From contig NZ_UPHU01000001.1 in the NCBI RefSeq assembly GCF_900566075.1, positions 3,162,001-3,226,000 on the forward strand: a stretch of DNA of 64,000 bases. The letters are read 5' to 3'. The notes under the pieces are model-generated. The model ran no database searches. It was not told the DNA's origin and saw only the letters and a list, made by a program, of their open reading frames with translations. Below are positions 26,430 to 37,284 of the stretch, piece by piece. Both the position numbers and the translations under genes were made by a program. The number at the start of each line of letters is the position of its first letter. Position 1 is the first letter of the stretch. The stretch is from Mycobacterium pseudokansasii. Lineage in GTDB: Bacteria; Actinomycetota; Actinomycetes; Mycobacteriales; Mycobacteriaceae.

Positions 26430-28073
26430 ATGAGCGCCGGCGCCACCCCCTCCCAGACAATGCATGCGGGGCGGCTCATAGCGCGACGGCTTAAAGCCAG
26501 CGGTATCGACACGGTTTTCACACTGTCGGGCGGACACCTGTTTTCCGTCTACGACGGCTGCCGCGACGAGGGCATCCGGCTGATCGACACCCGTCATGAG
26601 CAAAGTGCCGCCTTCGCCGCCGAGGGCTGGTCCAAGGTGACACGGGTGCCCGGGGTGGCCGCGCTGACCGCGGGTCCCGGCGTGACCAACGGGATGAGCG
26701 CTATGGCGGCCGCCCAACAAAACCAGTCGCCGCTCGTGGTGCTCGGTGGCCGGGCGCCGGCCTTGCGCTGGGGGATGGGCTCCCTGCAAGAGATCGACCA
26801 CGTCCCTTTTGTCGCGCCGCTGGCTCGTTTTGCCGCCACCGCTCAATCAGCCGGTGACGCGGGCAGGCTGGTCGACGAAGCCCTGCAGGCCGCGGTTCGA
26901 GCGCCGTCGGGGGTGGCTTTCGTAGATTTTCCGATGGACCACGTGTTTTCCATGTCCGACGACGACGGTCGTCCTGGCGCGCTGACGGACGGACCCGCGA
27001 CCGCAACCCCCGACGGTGACGCCCTGGACCGGGCCGCCGGCCTGCTCTGGGCGGCGCAACGTCCGGTCATCATGGCAGGCACCAACGTCTGGTGGGGACA
27101 CGCGGAGACTGCGCTACTGCGTCTGGCCGAGGAACGCCGGATTCCGGTGCTGATGAATGGGATGGCCCGGGGCGTTGTGCCCGCCGACCACCCGCTGGCT
27201 TTTTCCCGGGCACGGTCAAGAGCCTTGGGGCAGGCCGATGTTGCGCTGATCGTCGGTGTGCCCATGGATTTCCGCCTGGGATTCGGCGGCGTTTTCGGGT
27301 CGCAGACCCAGCTCGTCGTCGCCGACCGCGCCGAACCCGATCGCGGTCATCCGCGTGCCGTAGCGGCCGGCCTCTACGGGGATCTGAGCCCGATCCTGTC
27401 CGCGCTGACCGGACCCGGCGGCACCGACCACCGGGACTGGATCGACGAACTCCGGGCCGCCGAGACCGCGGCGCGCGAAGCGGAAAAAGTCGAGCTTGCC
27501 GAGGAACGGATCCCGCTGCATCCGATGCGGGTGTACGCCGAGTTGGCCCCGCTCCTGGACCGCGATGCCATCGTGGTGATCGACGCCGGTGATTTCGGGT
27601 CCTACGCCGGGCGGGTGATCGACAGCTATCAGCCGGGTTGCTGGCTGGACAGCGGTCCCTTCGGCTGTCTGGGTTCTGGGCCCGGTTACGCCTTGGCCGC
27701 GAAATTGGCCCGACCGGAGCGTCAAGTGGTGTTGCTGCAAGGTGACGGCGCGTTCGGATTCAGCGGCATGGAGTGGGACACCCTGGTTCGGCACAATGTG
27801 CCGGTGGTGTCGGTCGTCGGTAATAACGGCATCTGGGGTTTGGAAAAGCATCCGATGGAGGCGTTGTACGGCTACTCGGTGGTGGCCGAGCTGCGCCCGG
27901 GAACCCGCTACGACGAGGTGGCGCGCGCCCTGGGCGCGCACGGAGAGCTGGTCTCGGCGCCGGCGGACCTTCGCCCGGCGCTGGAGCGAGCCTTCGCCAG
28001 CGGTCTGCCGTCGGTCGTCAACGTGTTGACCGACCCCGCTGTCGCCTACCCGCGGCGATCGAACCTGGCCTGA
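26430..28073 (+). CDS. ilvG: acetolactate synthase-like TPP enzyme IlvG
   Basis: 547 residues from ATG 26430, chosen to match M. tuberculosis Rv1820; in-frame ATGs at 26421 and 26400 are alternatives. The N-terminal pyrimidine domain has the catalytic Glu in [20 protein letters not shown] central domain includes [11 protein letters not shown]. The C-terminal TPP/Mg2+ motif is [17 protein letters not shown] ending in VVGNNGIWG. Family: large subunit of acetohydroxyacid synthase or an oxalyl-CoA decarboxylase-like relative. Whether it makes acetolactate is unproven; the regulatory-subunit partner is not nearby. Confidence 0.93.
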   Translation: MSAGATPSQTMHAGRLIARRLKASGIDTVFTLSGGHLFSVYDGCRDEGIRLIDTRHEQSAAFAAEGWSKVTRVPGVAALTAGPGVTNGMSAMAAAQQNQSPLVVLGGRAPALRWGMGSLQEIDHVPFVAPLARFAATAQSAGDAGRLVDEALQAAVRAPSGVAFVDFPMDHVFSMSDDDGRPGALTDGPATATPDGDALDRAAGLLWAAQRPVIMAGTNVWWGHAETALLRLAEERRIPVLMNGMARGVVPADHPLAFSRARSRALGQADVALIVGVPMDFRLGFGGVFGSQTQLVVADRAEPDRGHPRAVAAGLYGDLSPILSALTGPGGTDHRDWIDELRAAETAAREAEKVELAEERIPLHPMRVYAELAPLLDRDAIVVIDAGDFGSYAGRVIDSYQPGCWLDSGPFGCLGSGPGYALAAKLARPERQVVLLQGDGAFGFSGMEWDTLVRHNVPVVSVVGNNGIWGLEKHPMEALYGYSVVAELRPGTRYDEVARALGAHGELVSAPADLRPALERAFASGLPSVVNVLTDPAVAYPRRSNLA

Positions 28074-28160
28074 CGGGCTCGGTTGCGCTCTGCCCAGGCG
28101 GTGCGTGTCGCCGGTACCACGTCCGCCCGCACCGGTCACAGGGTCACGTACCGTTGACGT

Positions 28161-30497
28161 GTGCCCAAGACCACACGCGCTGAACCTGGCCGCCTGAGCA
28201 GCCGATTTTGGCGACTTCTCGGCGCCAGTACGGAAAAGAATCGAAACCGGTCCCTGACCCAGGTGACCGCTTCGGCAGAGTACGACGAAGAAGCCGCCGA
28301 CCTGACCGACGAAAAGCTGCGCCGCGCGGCCGGGCTGCTCAACCTCGACGATCTCGCCGACTCCGCCGACATCCCGCAGTTCTTGGCCATCGCCCGGGAA
28401 GCAGCTGAGCGGGCGACCGGCCTGCGCCCGTTCGACGTGCAATTGCTGGGTGCACTGCGCATGCTTGCCGGTGACGTGATCGAAATGGCGACCGGTGAGG
28501 GCAAGACGCTTGCCGGCGCGATCGCGGCCGCTGGCTATGCACTGGCCGGCCGGCATGTCCACGTCGTGACCATCAACGACTACCTGGCCCACCGCGACGC
28601 GGAGTGGATGGGCCCGCTGTTGGAGGCGTTGGGGCTGACGGTCGGATGGATCACCGCGGAGTCGACCAGCGACGACCGCAAGGCGGCATACGGCTGCGAC
28701 GTCACCTATGCCTCGGTCAACGAGATCGGTTTCGATGTACTGCGCGATCAGCTGGTCACCGACGTGGAAGACCTGGTATCGCCCAATCCGGACGTGGCCC
28801 TCATCGACGAGGCCGACTCCGTGCTCGTCGACGAGGCGCTGGTGCCCTTAGTCCTGGCCGGCACCACCCACCGGGAGACGCCGCGGCTGGAAATCATCCG
28901 CCTGATTGCCGAGTTGGTCCCCGGCACCGACTATGAGACCGACTCCGACAGCCGCAACGTCCACCTGACCGAGACCGGCGCTCGCAAAGTCGAGAAAGCA
29001 CTCGGTGGCATCGACCTGTACTCCGAGGAACATGTCGGCACCACGCTGACCGAGGTCAACGTCGCCTTGCACGCGCATGTGCTGCTGCAGCGCGACGTGC
29101 ACTACATCGTCCGAGATGGTGCGGTCTACCTGATCAACGCCTCGCGCGGGCGCATCGCCCAACTGCAGCGCTGGCCCGACGGGCTGCAGGCCGCCGTCGA
29201 GGCCAAGGAGGGCATCGAGACCACCGAGACCGGTGAAGTGCTCGACACCATCACCGTGCAGGCGCTGATCAACCGTTACGCCACCGTGTGCGGCATGACG
29301 GGGACCGCGCTGGCCGCCGGCGAGCAGCTGCGCCAGTTCTACAAACTCGGTGTGTCGCCGATACCGCCGAATACTCCGAACATCCGCGAGGACGAGACCG
29401 ACCGGGTGTACATCACGGCGGCGGCCAAGAACGACGCGATCGTCGCGCACATCGCCGAAGTGCACGAGACCGGGCAACCGGTGCTGGTCGGCACGCGCGA
29501 CGTTGCCGAATCCGAGGAGCTGCACGAAAGACTGCTGCGACGCGACGTCCCCGCGGTCGTGCTCAACGCGAAAAACGACGCGGAGGAGGCGCAGGTGATC
29601 GCCGAGGCCGGCAAATTCGGTGCGGTAACCGTGTCGACGCAGATGGCCGGACGCGGCACCGACATTCGGCTTGGCGGCTCCGACGAAGCCGACCACGACC
29701 GGGTCGCCGAACTGGGTGGCCTGCATGTTGTCGGCACCGGCCGCCATCACACCCAGCGGCTGGACAACCAGTTGCGCGGGCGGGCCGGGCGCCAGGGCGA
29801 CCCCGGGTCGTCGGTGTTCTTCTCGAGCTGGGAAGACGACGTCGTCGCGGCCAACCTCGACACCAACAAATTGCCGATGGACACCGACGAGGATGGCCGA
29901 ATCGTCAGTCCGAAGACCGGGAGTTTGCTCGACCATGCCCAGCGCGTCGCCGAGGGCCGGTTGCTGGATGTGCATGCGAACACCTGGCGCTACAACCAGT
30001 TGATCGCGCAACAACGCGCCATCATCGTCGAACGACGAAACACCTTGCTGCGCACCGCGACCGCGCGTGAGGAACTGGCCGAACTGGCGCCCGAGAGGTA
30101 CCAGGAGCTGGCTCAGGCGATGCCCGACGACGGGTCCGAAGAGCGCCTCGAGAAGATCTGCCGGCTGATCATGCTGTACCACCTGGACCGCGGCTGGGCC
30201 GATCACCTGGCTTATCTGGCCGACATCCGGGAGAGCATCCACCTGCGAGCGCTGGGTCGGCAGAACCCGCTCGACGAGTTCCACCGGTTGGCGGTGGATG
30301 CGTTCGCGTCTCTGGCCGCAGATGCGATCGAGGCCGCACAGCAAACATTCGAAACGGCCAATGTTCTCGAAGAAGAGCCCGGGCTGGATCTGTCCAAGCT
30401 GGCGCGGCCCACGTCGACGTGGACCTACATGGTCAACGACAACCCACTGTCTGACGACACACTGTCCACGCTGAGCCTGCCCGGCGTGTTCCGCTGA
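28161..30497 (+). CDS. secA2: SecA2, accessory preprotein translocase ATPase
   Basis: 778 residues from GTG 28161. SecA2 is the specialised second SecA of mycobacteria, exporting a limited set of proteins in host infection. The DEAD motor shows Walker [12 protein letters not shown] (Lys115), Walker [17 protein letters not shown] and motif [33 protein letters not shown] lies in NBD2. The protein is shorter than SecA1 and ends in LSLPGVFR without the Cys-rich zinc tail, as known for SecA2. It is read in the same direction as ilvG. Confidence 0.97.
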   Translation: MPKTTRAEPGRLSSRFWRLLGASTEKNRNRSLTQVTASAEYDEEAADLTDEKLRRAAGLLNLDDLADSADIPQFLAIAREAAERATGLRPFDVQLLGALRMLAGDVIEMATGEGKTLAGAIAAAGYALAGRHVHVVTINDYLAHRDAEWMGPLLEALGLTVGWITAESTSDDRKAAYGCDVTYASVNEIGFDVLRDQLVTDVEDLVSPNPDVALIDEADSVLVDEALVPLVLAGTTHRETPRLEIIRLIAELVPGTDYETDSDSRNVHLTETGARKVEKALGGIDLYSEEHVGTTLTEVNVALHAHVLLQRDVHYIVRDGAVYLINASRGRIAQLQRWPDGLQAAVEAKEGIETTETGEVLDTITVQALINRYATVCGMTGTALAAGEQLRQFYKLGVSPIPPNTPNIREDETDRVYITAAAKNDAIVAHIAEVHETGQPVLVGTRDVAESEELHERLLRRDVPAVVLNAKNDAEEAQVIAEAGKFGAVTVSTQMAGRGTDIRLGGSDEADHDRVAELGGLHVVGTGRHHTQRLDNQLRGRAGRQGDPGSSVFFSSWEDDVVAANLDTNKLPMDTDEDGRIVSPKTGSLLDHAQRVAEGRLLDVHANTWRYNQLIAQQRAIIVERRNTLLRTATAREELAELAPERYQELAQAMPDDGSEERLEKICRLIMLYHLDRGWADHLAYLADIRESIHLRALGRQNPLDEFHRLAVDAFASLAADAIEAAQQTFETANVLEEEPGLDLSKLARPTSTWTYMVNDNPLSDDTLSTLSLPGVFR

Positions 30498-30600
30498 GTG
30501 TCAGACTTGACCCGCCGAATGTAACGCCAGTGCGAAAAACGGTGCCGGAAATCGCCACAGCGTTACGCTCGCGGCTATGCCACCGGTGCTCCGTACGGAC
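30498..30600. other. secA2 to minisatellite spacer
   Basis: About 100 bases. The last ten bases (CCGTACGGAC) are already the tail of the 58-bp repeat unit, so the array effectively begins near 30583. No terminator hairpin with a U-tract is seen. Confidence 0.5.
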
Positions 30601-30790
30601 CGTATCGTCGCCGGGCCCGGCCTAACCGCCCGGCTCCTCACCGGTCCGCCGTACGGACCGTATCGTCGCCGGGCCCGGCCTAACCGCCCGGCTCCTCACC
30701 GGTCCGCCGTACGGACCGTATCGTCGCCGGGCCCGGCCTAACCGCCCGGCTCCTCACCGGTCCGCCGTACGGACCGTATCGTCGCCGGGC
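30601..30790. repeat. 58-bp tandem minisatellite, 3.3 copies, just upstream of pgsA2
   Basis: Units start at 30601, 30659 and 30717, with a partial fourth at 30775-30790. They look identical and begin CGTATCGTCGCCGGGCCCGG. Each unit holds a short inverted repeat, GTCCG-CCGTA-CGGAC, and paired GC-rich arms (CCGGGC/GCCCGG). The array ends 14 bases before the pgsA2 ATG, so it makes up the 5' region of that gene. Confidence 0.95.
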
Positions 30791-30804
30791 TAAGGTCACG
30801 GCTC

Positions 30805-31440
30805 ATGGAGCCGGTACTCACCCACAGTCGGGTGCTGACGGTACCTAACGTGCTGAGCGTCATCCGCCTGGCGCTGATTCCGGTGTTCGTCTACGTCATG
30901 CTGATTGCGCACATCCATGGCTGGGCGGTGGCGATCTTGATGTTCAGCGGCGTGTCCGATTGGGCGGACGGCAAGATCGCCCGGCTGCTGAACCAGTCGT
31001 CGCGGCTGGGCGTGCTGCTGGATCCGGCCGTCGACCGGCTCTACATGGTGACCGTCCCCATCGTGTTGGCGCTGAGCGGGACCGTGCCGTGGTGGTTTGT
31101 GCTCACGCTGCTGGCGCGTGACGCCGCGCTGGCTGCCACGCTGCCGTTGCTGTGGAGCCGAGGCCTGTCCGCCCTGCCGGTCACCTACATCGGCAAGGCG
31201 GCGACTTTCGCCCTGATGGCCGGCTTTCCGATACTGCTCTTGGGGCAGTGGGACGCGTTATGGAGCCGCCTCCTCGGCGCCTGCGGCTGGGCATTTCTGA
31301 TCTGGGGTATGTATGCGTACCTGTGGGCGTTTGTGCTGTACGTAGTGCAGATGACGATGGTGGTTCGGCGGATGCCCAAGCTCAAGCACCGGGCGTATCA
31401 ACCAGTTGCGCGAAAAGCGAGCGGCCATGGCCGACGTTGA
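30805..31440 (+). CDS. pgsA2: CDP-alcohol phosphatidyltransferase PgsA2
   Basis: 211 residues. The family motif D-x2-DG-x2-AR-x8-G-x3-D-x3-D is complete: Asp52, Asp55, Gly56, Ala59, Arg60, Gly69, Asp73 and Asp77. Five to six transmembrane helices give the usual topology. The reaction is transfer of a phosphatidyl group from CDP-diacylglycerol to an alcohol; the acceptor (glycerol-3-phosphate or other) is not set by sequence. It overlaps the next gene by 14 bases. Expression may depend on the 58-bp array immediately upstream. Confidence 0.95.
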   Translation: MEPVLTHSRVLTVPNVLSVIRLALIPVFVYVMLIAHIHGWAVAILMFSGVSDWADGKIARLLNQSSRLGVLLDPAVDRLYMVTVPIVLALSGTVPWWFVLTLLARDAALAATLPLLWSRGLSALPVTYIGKAATFALMAGFPILLLGQWDALWSRLLGACGWAFLIWGMYAYLWAFVLYVVQMTMVVRRMPKLKHRAYQPVARKASGHGRR

Positions 31441-32350
31441 CCGAGTGCTCGGCGGTTATGACCCGAACGCCGGCTACAGCGCGCATGCGGCGGCGCGGCC
31501 CAAGCACAACCCGGTACCGTCGCTGCTTCGCGCGCTGTTGTCCGTACATCTCGACCCCGGCTACGCTGCGGCGGCCGCCAAACGGGACGGCTCCGCCGCG
31601 CCCAAAGATGGTCGCGCCCGCGCTTTCGGCTGGCTGTGGCAGGCATTGGCCGCGACTGTGGTCGCAGCGGTATTCGCGGCCGCCGTGGCGCAGGCCCGGT
31701 CCGTTGCACCCGGGGTGCGCGCGGCCCAGCAGCTGCTTGTCTCAAACGTGCGGTCTACCCAGGCCGCTGCTTCCAGGTTGGCCCAGCAGCGCAGCGCGCT
31801 CTCGGCGAAGGTCGACGACGTGCAACGGCTAGCGCTGGCCGACGACGCCGAGGGGCAGCGACTGCTCGCCCGTCTGGATGCCCTCAGCCTGGCGGCGGCC
31901 AGCACGCCGGTTATCGGTCCGGGGTTGACTGTGACCGTGACCGATCCGGGAGTGGGGCCGAATCTCTCCGATGCCTCCAAACAGCGGGTGAGCGGCAGCC
32001 AGCAAATCATCCTGGACCGAGACCTGCAGCTGGTGGTGAACTCCTTGTGGGCCAGTGGCGCGGAGGCAATCTCGGTCGACGGCGCGCGGATCGGGCCGAA
32101 TGTGACCATTCGCCAGGCCGGGGGAGCGATCCTCGTCGACAACAATCCCACCAGCAGCCCCTACACCATCCTCGCGGTTGGACCACCGCATGCGATGCAA
32201 GATGTCTTCGACCGTAGTCCCGGTCTGCACCGCCTTCGGCTGCTGGAGGTCTCCTATGGCGTCGGCGTCAGCGTCAACGCCTCCGACGGTCTGGCGCTGC
32301 CGGCCGGCGCTATCCGGGACGTCACGTTCGCCAAACAGATTGGGTCCTAG
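31427..32350 (+). CDS. DUF881 membrane-anchored protein, Rv1823-like
   Basis: 307 residues from ATG 31427, overlapping pgsA2. One N-terminal transmembrane helix ([18 protein letters not shown], about 75-95) is followed by a coiled-coil-prone stretch ([19 protein letters not shown]). The extracytoplasmic DUF881 domain contains [34 protein letters not shown] and [19 protein letters not shown]. Function is unknown; DUF881 proteins sit in Actinobacteria envelope/division gene neighbourhoods. It pairs with the second DUF881 gene at 32761. Confidence 0.93.
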   Translation: MADVDRVLGGYDPNAGYSAHAAARPKHNPVPSLLRALLSVHLDPGYAAAAAKRDGSAAPKDGRARAFGWLWQALAATVVAAVFAAAVAQARSVAPGVRAAQQLLVSNVRSTQAAASRLAQQRSALSAKVDDVQRLALADDAEGQRLLARLDALSLAAASTPVIGPGLTVTVTDPGVGPNLSDASKQRVSGSQQIILDRDLQLVVNSLWASGAEAISVDGARIGPNVTIRQAGGAILVDNNPTSSPYTILAVGPPHAMQDVFDRSPGLHRLRLLEVSYGVGVSVNASDGLALPAGAIRDVTFAKQIGS

Positions 32351-32390
32351 TGAGAAGAACTTTGGTGACAGTGGTTACTCCGGGAGCGAC

Positions 32391-32744
32391 GTGGACGGGA
32401 CTGCGGCGGGCATGATCGGTATCGCGGCCCTTGCCCTTGGCATCGTGCTGGGATTAGTTTTCCACCCCAGCGTGCCCGAGGTGATTCAGCCGTATCTGCC
32501 GATCGCAGTGGTCGCCGCGCTCGACGCCGTGTTCGGCGGGTTGCGCGCCTACCTCGAGCGGATCTTCGATCCGAAGGTCTTCGTGGTGTCGTTCGTGTTC
32601 AACGTCCTGGTGGCCGCATTGATCGTCTATGTGGGTGATCAACTGGGCGTTGGCACGCAATTGTCCACGGCCATCATCGTGGTACTGGGAATCCGCATCT
32701 TCGGCAATACCGCCGCGCTGCGGCGACGGCTGTTCGGAGCCTGA
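32391..32744 (+). CDS. small basic membrane protein (DUF1290/Sbp), Rv1824-like
   Basis: 117 residues from GTG 32391 (GGGAG just upstream); ATG 32412 would give 110. Three transmembrane helices are visible: ALALGIVLGLVF, VVSFVFNVLVAALIVYVG and LSTAIIVVLGIRIFGNTAAL. The conserved centre is PYLPIAVVAALDAVFGGLRA. Conserved between DUF881 genes across Actinobacteria and some Firmicutes; function unknown. It ends RRRLFGA, 16 bases before the next gene. Confidence 0.9.
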   Translation: MDGTAAGMIGIAALALGIVLGLVFHPSVPEVIQPYLPIAVVAALDAVFGGLRAYLERIFDPKVFVVSFVFNVLVAALIVYVGDQLGVGTQLSTAIIVVLGIRIFGNTAALRRRLFGA

Positions 32745-32760
32745 CGGAGGTGAGGTCAGC

Positions 32761-33642
32761 GTGAGCCAGGGCCCTCCGGACAGCGCCGGCGACGAAAGCC
32801 GCTGCGCACCAACCCGGCACGGCCACTCCAAAGCCGAGCGCTACGCCCACGAAGCGGCGCGGCGCGGCCGTCACGAACTGCCCGCCGACCGTCCTCGCCC
32901 TGAGATCGGGCCGGTGCGTCGGACGGGACTGTCCGCGATGTTGCGAGGTAGCCGTTCCCGAATGCTGTTCGGGGCATTGGCAATCTTGCTATGCCTCGTG
33001 CTCGGGGTGGCCATCGTCACTCAGGTCCGCCAGACCGAGTCGGGTGATTCGCTGGACACGGCTCGCCCCGCGGATCTGTTGGTGCTGCTCGATTCGTTGC
33101 GGCAGCGTGAGGCCACCCTCAACACCGAGGTGGCCGACCTGCAGAACACCCTCAACGCATTGCAGGCCTCCGGCAACAACGACGAGGCCGCCATCGAAAG
33201 CGCACAGGCCAGACTGGCGGCGCTGTCGATCCTGGTGGGGGTGGTGGGCGCGACCGGACCCGGCGTCACCGTGCGCATCGAAGATCCCGGTCCCGGAGTG
33301 GCTCCGGACGCAATGCTCGACGTGGTCAACGAGTTGCGTGCCGCCGGAGCGGAAGCGATCCAGATCAGCGACGCACACGAGTCGGTGCGGGTCGGAGTCG
33401 ACACCTGGGTGGTCGGTTCCCCGGGCGCGCTGACCATCGACGCCAAAGCGCTGTCTCCGCCCTATTCGGTTCTGGCGATTGGCGATCCACCGACGCTGGC
33501 CGCGGCGATGAACATTCCCGGTGGTGCGGTGGACAGCATCAAACGCGTCGGCGGACGGATGTCGGTGCAACAGGCAGACCGGGTGGATGTGACCGCCTTG
33601 CGACAACCGAAACCGCACCAATACGCTCAGCCCGTCAAATGA
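32761..33642 (+). CDS. DUF881 membrane-anchored protein, Rv1825-like
   Basis: 293 residues from GTG 32761 with a strong ribosome site GGAGGTGAGG. A charged cytosolic N-terminus of about 65 residues is followed by one transmembrane helix ([18 protein letters not shown]). A coiled-coil segment ([19 protein letters not shown]) leads into a DUF881 domain ([34 protein letters not shown]). It is paralogous to Rv1823. Probably an envelope scaffold; no enzymatic motif is present. Its stop overlaps a possible upstream start of gcvH (ATGA at 33639). Confidence 0.93.
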   Translation: MSQGPPDSAGDESRCAPTRHGHSKAERYAHEAARRGRHELPADRPRPEIGPVRRTGLSAMLRGSRSRMLFGALAILLCLVLGVAIVTQVRQTESGDSLDTARPADLLVLLDSLRQREATLNTEVADLQNTLNALQASGNNDEAAIESAQARLAALSILVGVVGATGPGVTVRIEDPGPGVAPDAMLDVVNELRAAGAEAIQISDAHESVRVGVDTWVVGSPGALTIDAKALSPPYSVLAIGDPPTLAAAMNIPGGAVDSIKRVGGRMSVQQADRVDVTALRQPKPHQYAQPVK

Positions 33643-33665
33643 GCCCCGACCAGAACAGGATTACC

Positions 33666-34064
33666 GTGAGCGATATCCCACCCGATCTGCACTACACCGC
33701 CGAACACGAGTGGGTTCGCCGCACCGCGGACGACACCGTGCGGGTCGGGATCACCGATTTCGCGCAGTCCGCGCTGGGCGACGTCGTCTTCGTTCAATTG
33801 CCGGCCGTGGGCGATGAGGTGACCGCAGGGGAATCCTTCGGCGAGGTGGAATCGACGAAATCGGTGTCGGACCTGTACGCGCCGGTGTCCGGCAAGGTCG
33901 CTGCGGTCAACAGCGATCTGGAAGGCACACCACAATTGGTGAACTCAGACCCGTACGGCGACGGCTGGCTGCTGGACCTTCAGGTCGAAAGCCCCGCCGC
34001 CGTGGAAGCAGCCCTGGCGGCCCTGCTCGACGCCGAGGCGTACCGCGGCACCATAACCGAATGA
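33666..34064 (+). CDS. gcvH: glycine cleavage system H protein
   Basis: 132 residues from GTG 33666; an in-frame ATG at 33639 would add nine residues and overlap the previous stop. GcvH carries the lipoyl arm that shuttles aminomethyl groups between P, T and L proteins. The lipoyl-lysine motif is [20 protein letters not shown] (Lys in ESTKS). [10 protein letters not shown] and [12 protein letters not shown] are typical. gcvP lies 3.5 kb downstream behind a glycine riboswitch. Confidence 0.96.
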   Translation: MSDIPPDLHYTAEHEWVRRTADDTVRVGITDFAQSALGDVVFVQLPAVGDEVTAGESFGEVESTKSVSDLYAPVSGKVAAVNSDLEGTPQLVNSDPYGDGWLLDLQVESPAAVEAALAALLDAEAYRGTITE

Positions 34065-34407
34065 CAGTTGCTAAGGTCCGTGCCGGCGGGTGCGCCCACC
34101 ATTCCGACCGTGCTATGGGCCTCGGCGAAGTCTTCAGAGAAGGCCTCCGAGAAGACCTCCGAGAGGGCCTAGGAGAAGGCACGGTGTGGGGCTTACGATC
34201 CTGCAGTGGTGAGCACGTCGCCGCCCCGAGGCCGACACGTCCGGGGTACGGTCGAGACATCAGCGTCAGACGCCGTTGGCAGGCACCTGAAGCAGTACGA
34301 GTAGCAGTACCAGAAGCAGTAAAGGCAATACAGGCGGTAAATCCGAGGGAGGCACCGGCCGATCGGCCCGGTCGAACAACGCCACAGCGGCCAGTGAGGA
34401 GCAGCGG
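34065..34407. other. gcvH-garA spacer with short tandem repeats
   Basis: No convincing gene. A plus-strand frame spans it but is low-complexity and ribosome-site poor. It holds the 12-bp repeat at 34137-34184. A second repetitive purine-rich run at 34289-34325 consists of AGCAGT/AGTACC hexamers. The garA promoter should lie here. Confidence 0.5.
34137..34184. repeat. 12-bp imperfect direct repeat, four copies
   Basis: GAGAAGGCCTCC (34137), GAGAAGACCTCC (34149), GAGAGGGCCTAG (34161) and GAGAAGGCACGG (34173) follow one another without gaps. This array upstream of garA could be a binding-site array or plain slippage. Confidence 0.75.
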
Positions 34408-34896
34408 GTGACGGACATGGACGCAGAACGAGAGCAGGACCAGACATCTGACGAAGTCACCGTGGAGACCACCTCAGTCTTCCGCGCCGATTTCCTCAGC
34501 GAACTGGACGCTCCAGCACAGGCGGGAACCGAGAGCGCGGTATCCGGGGTGGAAGGCCTTCCGGCGGGCTCGGCGTTGCTGGTCGTCAAGCGGGGACCCA
34601 ATGCAGGGTCGCGCTTTCTGCTCGATCAACCCATTACATCCGCCGGCCGGCATCCCGACAGCGACATCTTTCTCGACGATGTCACGGTGAGTCGTCGCCA
34701 CGCCGAATTCCGTTTGGAAGGCAACGAGTTCAGCGTCGTCGACGTCGGAAGCCTAAACGGCACGTACGTCAACCGTGAGCCGGTGGACTCGGCCGTGCTG
34801 GCAAATGGCGACGAGGTTCAGATCGGCAAATTCCGCTTGGTTTTCTTGACCGGACCCAAGCAAGGTGACGACGACGGGGGCGCCGGAGGCCGGTGA
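34408..34896 (+). CDS. garA: GarA, FHA-domain regulator of 2-oxoglutarate metabolism
   Basis: 162 residues from GTG 34408. The N-terminal phosphorylation motif VTVETTSVF keeps Thr21 and Thr22 in register with M. tuberculosis GarA (targets of PknG and PknB). The FHA domain (about 55-150) has [17 protein letters not shown] and GSLNGTYVN. Unphosphorylated GarA binds and restrains 2-oxoglutarate decarboxylase/dehydrogenase and NAD-glutamate dehydrogenase and activates glutamate synthase; phosphorylation makes it bind its own FHA domain. Very close to M. tuberculosis. It overlaps the MerR gene. Confidence 0.97.
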   Translation: MTDMDAEREQDQTSDEVTVETTSVFRADFLSELDAPAQAGTESAVSGVEGLPAGSALLVVKRGPNAGSRFLLDQPITSAGRHPDSDIFLDDVTVSRRHAEFRLEGNEFSVVDVGSLNGTYVNREPVDSAVLANGDEVQIGKFRLVFLTGPKQGDDDGGAGGR

Positions 34897-35636
34897 GCGC
34901 ACCGGATAGCCCCGCCCTGGCCGGGATGTCGATCGGCGCAGTCTTGGAGCTGCTGCGACCGGATTTTCCCGATGTCACGATCTCCAAGATTCGGTTTCTG
35001 GAGGCCGAGGGGCTGGTGACGCCGCAGCGCGCCGCATCGGGCTACCGGAGGTTCACCGCGTACGACTGTGCGCGGCTGCGGTTCATCCTCACCGCCCAGC
35101 GGGATCATTACCTGCCGCTCAAGGTGATCAGGGCGCAGTTGGACGCTCAGCCCGATGGTGAGCTGCCACCGTTCGGATCCCCTTATGGCGTACCGCGATT
35201 GGTCCCGGTCAGCGACGACGGCACCGCCGGCACGAGGTCCGACGCAGCGGCGGTGTCGCCGACCCGCATTCGACTCAGCCGCGAAGACCTCCTGCACCGC
35301 TCCGGAGTCGACGACGACCTGCTGACTGCTCTCTTGAAAGCCGGAGTGATCAATACCGGCCCGGGCGGCTTCTTCGACGAACACGCGGTCGTCATCCTGC
35401 AATGTGCGCGCGCACTCGCCGACTTCGGTGTGGAGCCGAGGCACCTGCGCGCATTTCGCTCCGCGGCCGATCGTCAGTCCGACCTGATCGCCCAGATCGC
35501 CGGTCCGTTGGTCAAGGCGGACAAGGCCGGAGCCCGTGACCGTGCCGACGACTTAGCCCGAGAGGTCGCCGCGCTTGCGATTACTTTGCACACCTCGTTG
35601 ATCAAGTCCGCGGTACGCGACGTTCTGCATCGCTGA
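34893..35636 (+). CDS. MerR-family regulator, Rv1828-like
   Basis: 247 residues from GTG 34893, overlapping garA (GTGA). The N-terminal winged helix is [62 protein letters not shown]-terminal effector-like domain ([20 protein letters not shown]) has no Cys cluster, so metal sensing as in classical MerR is unlikely. The target is unknown. It is probably co-transcribed with garA. Confidence 0.93.
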   Translation: MSAPDSPALAGMSIGAVLELLRPDFPDVTISKIRFLEAEGLVTPQRAASGYRRFTAYDCARLRFILTAQRDHYLPLKVIRAQLDAQPDGELPPFGSPYGVPRLVPVSDDGTAGTRSDAAAVSPTRIRLSREDLLHRSGVDDDLLTALLKAGVINTGPGGFFDEHAVVILQCARALADFGVEPRHLRAFRSAADRQSDLIAQIAGPLVKADKAGARDRADDLAREVAALAITLHTSLIKSAVRDVLHR

Positions 35637-35742
35637 GGATTAGACTTTCCTCGACAGCGTGTATTCGACGACGCGGCAAGGAGTGTACTCACCGCGTCGC
35701 CGCGCTGAACGGAAACGGCGGCATGGCGGAGGGCAGACACAG

Positions 35743-36237
35743 ATGGGTGAAGTTCGCGTTGTCGGCATTCGCGTCGAGCAACCGCAAAACCAGCCGGTGC
35801 TGTTACTGCGCGAGGCCGACGGTGATCGCTATTTGCCGATCTGGATCGGTCAGTCGGAGGCGGCCGCCATCGCGCTTGAGCAGCAAGGCGTCGAGCCGCC
35901 CCGACCGCTGACGCATGACCTGATCCGGGATGTCATTGCTGCACTTGGGCATTCGCTCAAAGAGGTGCGTATCGTCGACCTGCACGAAGGTACGTTTTAC
36001 GCGGATCTGATCTTCGACCGCGATATCAAGGTGTCGGCTCGTCCCTCCGACTCGGTGGCGATCGCGCTGCGCGTCGGAGTTCCGATCTACGTCGAGGAGG
36101 CCGTGCTGGCCCAAGCCGGGCTGCTGATCCCCGACGAGAGCGACGAAGAAGCCAGCAGCGCGGTCCGCGAGGACGAGGTTGAGAAGTTCAAAGAATTCCT
36201 CGACAGCGTGTCACCCGACGATTTCAAGGCCACCTAG
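35743..36237 (+). CDS. bifunctional nuclease (BFN, DUF151) domain protein, Rv1829-like
   Basis: 164 residues from ATG 35743; the length equals M. tuberculosis Rv1829. The BFN signature is GDRYLPIWIGQSEAAAIALE, PRPLTHDLIRDVIAALG and KVSARPSDSVAIALRVGVPI. Family members have been described as DNase/RNase or stress proteins; the activity in mycobacteria is not established. The C-terminus (EDEVEKFKEFLDSVSPDDF) is the usual acidic end. Flanked by two MerR genes. Confidence 0.93.
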   Translation: MGEVRVVGIRVEQPQNQPVLLLREADGDRYLPIWIGQSEAAAIALEQQGVEPPRPLTHDLIRDVIAALGHSLKEVRIVDLHEGTFYADLIFDRDIKVSARPSDSVAIALRVGVPIYVEEAVLAQAGLLIPDESDEEASSAVREDEVEKFKEFLDSVSPDDFKAT

Positions 36238-36610
36238 CTTGTCGACAACGCGCGCACCCGTGGGCATGGCCGGCCACTCACGGCGGGCAGGCGACACCCA
36301 CGCCCGGGGCGGAGACCGTCGGGCAATGCGACCTGACCCGGCGGCATGCACAGCAGCGACCACCTCGCGGTTGAGTCGGCTACATCACGGATGCGTCTCA
36401 TCTCACGCGATGCGGGCTCGACACGCCTGGCGGATGGCGCCCAGCGGGTCCGACAACAGCGATACTTTGATGACGACTTGATAATCAACTGGCGCACCGA
36501 AACAGCCCAACAGCGTATGCTCACAAACACTCGGACCTGAGCAAACATGGTTGCCAAGGCAGCCAATGACGCAGCTAGTGACAAGAGCGCGATCGGCGAG
36601 AGGAAGCACC
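36238..36610. other. intergenic before the second MerR gene
   Basis: 373 bases with no supported gene. A TTG at 36551 continues in frame into the MerR gene but lacks a ribosome site. The stretch ATACTTTGATGACGACTTGATAATC (36462-36486) is AT-richer and may belong to a promoter, without a clear -35/-10 pair. Confidence 0.45.
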
Positions 36611-37237
36611 GTGAGCGAACGGCCACGTCAAGAACAGCTCGATCTTGCAGACCACGCGACTACCGCGGACCATGGCGCTCATGGCGGCGCGAGCGAACCC
36701 GTTCAGCCGGGGCTGTTTCCCGACGATTCGGTGCCCGATGAGCTGGTCGGCTACCGCGGACCGAGTGCCTGTCAAATCGCCGGCATCACCTACCGCCAAC
36801 TCGACTATTGGGCGCGCACGTCGCTGGTTGTCCCGTCGATCCGCAGTGCGGCGGGATCGGGAAGCCAGCGGCTCTACTCGTTCAAGGACATTCTCGTTCT
36901 CAAGATCGTCAAGCGATTGCTTGACACCGGCATCTCGCTGCACAACATCCGGGTTGCCGTCGACCACCTGCGCCAGCGTGGTGTCCAGGACCTGGCCAAC
37001 ATCACCTTATTCTCCGACGGCACGACGGTGTATGAATGCACCTCCGCCGAGGAAGTCGTCGACCTTCTCCAGGGCGGCCAGGGTGTGTTCGGTATCGCCG
37101 TCTCGGGCGCGATGCGGGAGCTGACCGGCGTCATCGCCGAATTTCACGGTGAGCGCGCCGACGGCGGTGAAGCCATTGCCGCTCCGGAAGACGAGCTGGC
37201 TTCGCGCCGCAAGCAGCGCGATCGCAAGATCGGCTAG
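36611..37237 (+). CDS. MerR-family regulator, Rv1830-like
   Basis: 208 residues from GTG 36611, chosen for its ribosome site GAGAGGAAG; an upstream in-frame TTG at 36551 would add 20. The variable N-terminus (to [11 protein letters not shown]) is followed by a highly conserved MerR winged helix: [61 protein letters not shown] coiled-coil and C-terminal region follow ([20 protein letters not shown]). In M. tuberculosis Rv1830 has been linked to cell division/growth regulation. It lies directly before the glycine riboswitch. The short M. tuberculosis gene Rv1831 is not present in the gap that follows. Confidence 0.92.
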   Translation: MSERPRQEQLDLADHATTADHGAHGGASEPVQPGLFPDDSVPDELVGYRGPSACQIAGITYRQLDYWARTSLVVPSIRSAAGSGSQRLYSFKDILVLKIVKRLLDTGISLHNIRVAVDHLRQRGVQDLANITLFSDGTTVYECTSAEEVVDLLQGGQGVFGIAVSGAMRELTGVIAEFHGERADGGEAIAAPEDELASRRKQRDRKIG

Positions 37238-37284
37238 CACGGGCCGGGCATGCGCAGTCGCGGCAGCGATCGGCGAGCCGAGTA

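Noticed and set aside
28848..30344. Long 498-codon minus-strand frame inside secA2
   Set aside because: Antisense shadow of a conserved gene in GC-rich DNA; no domain recognisable.
30601..30790. CRISPR or attachment site
   Set aside because: Contiguous identical 58-bp units without spacers, integrase or tRNA; a minisatellite explains it.
34061..34411. 116-codon frame between gcvH and garA
   Set aside because: Composed of repeat-derived charged residues, no ribosome site and no family; treated as spacer.
34893..35636. Metal-sensing MerR
   Set aside because: No Cys/His metal cluster in the C-terminal region.
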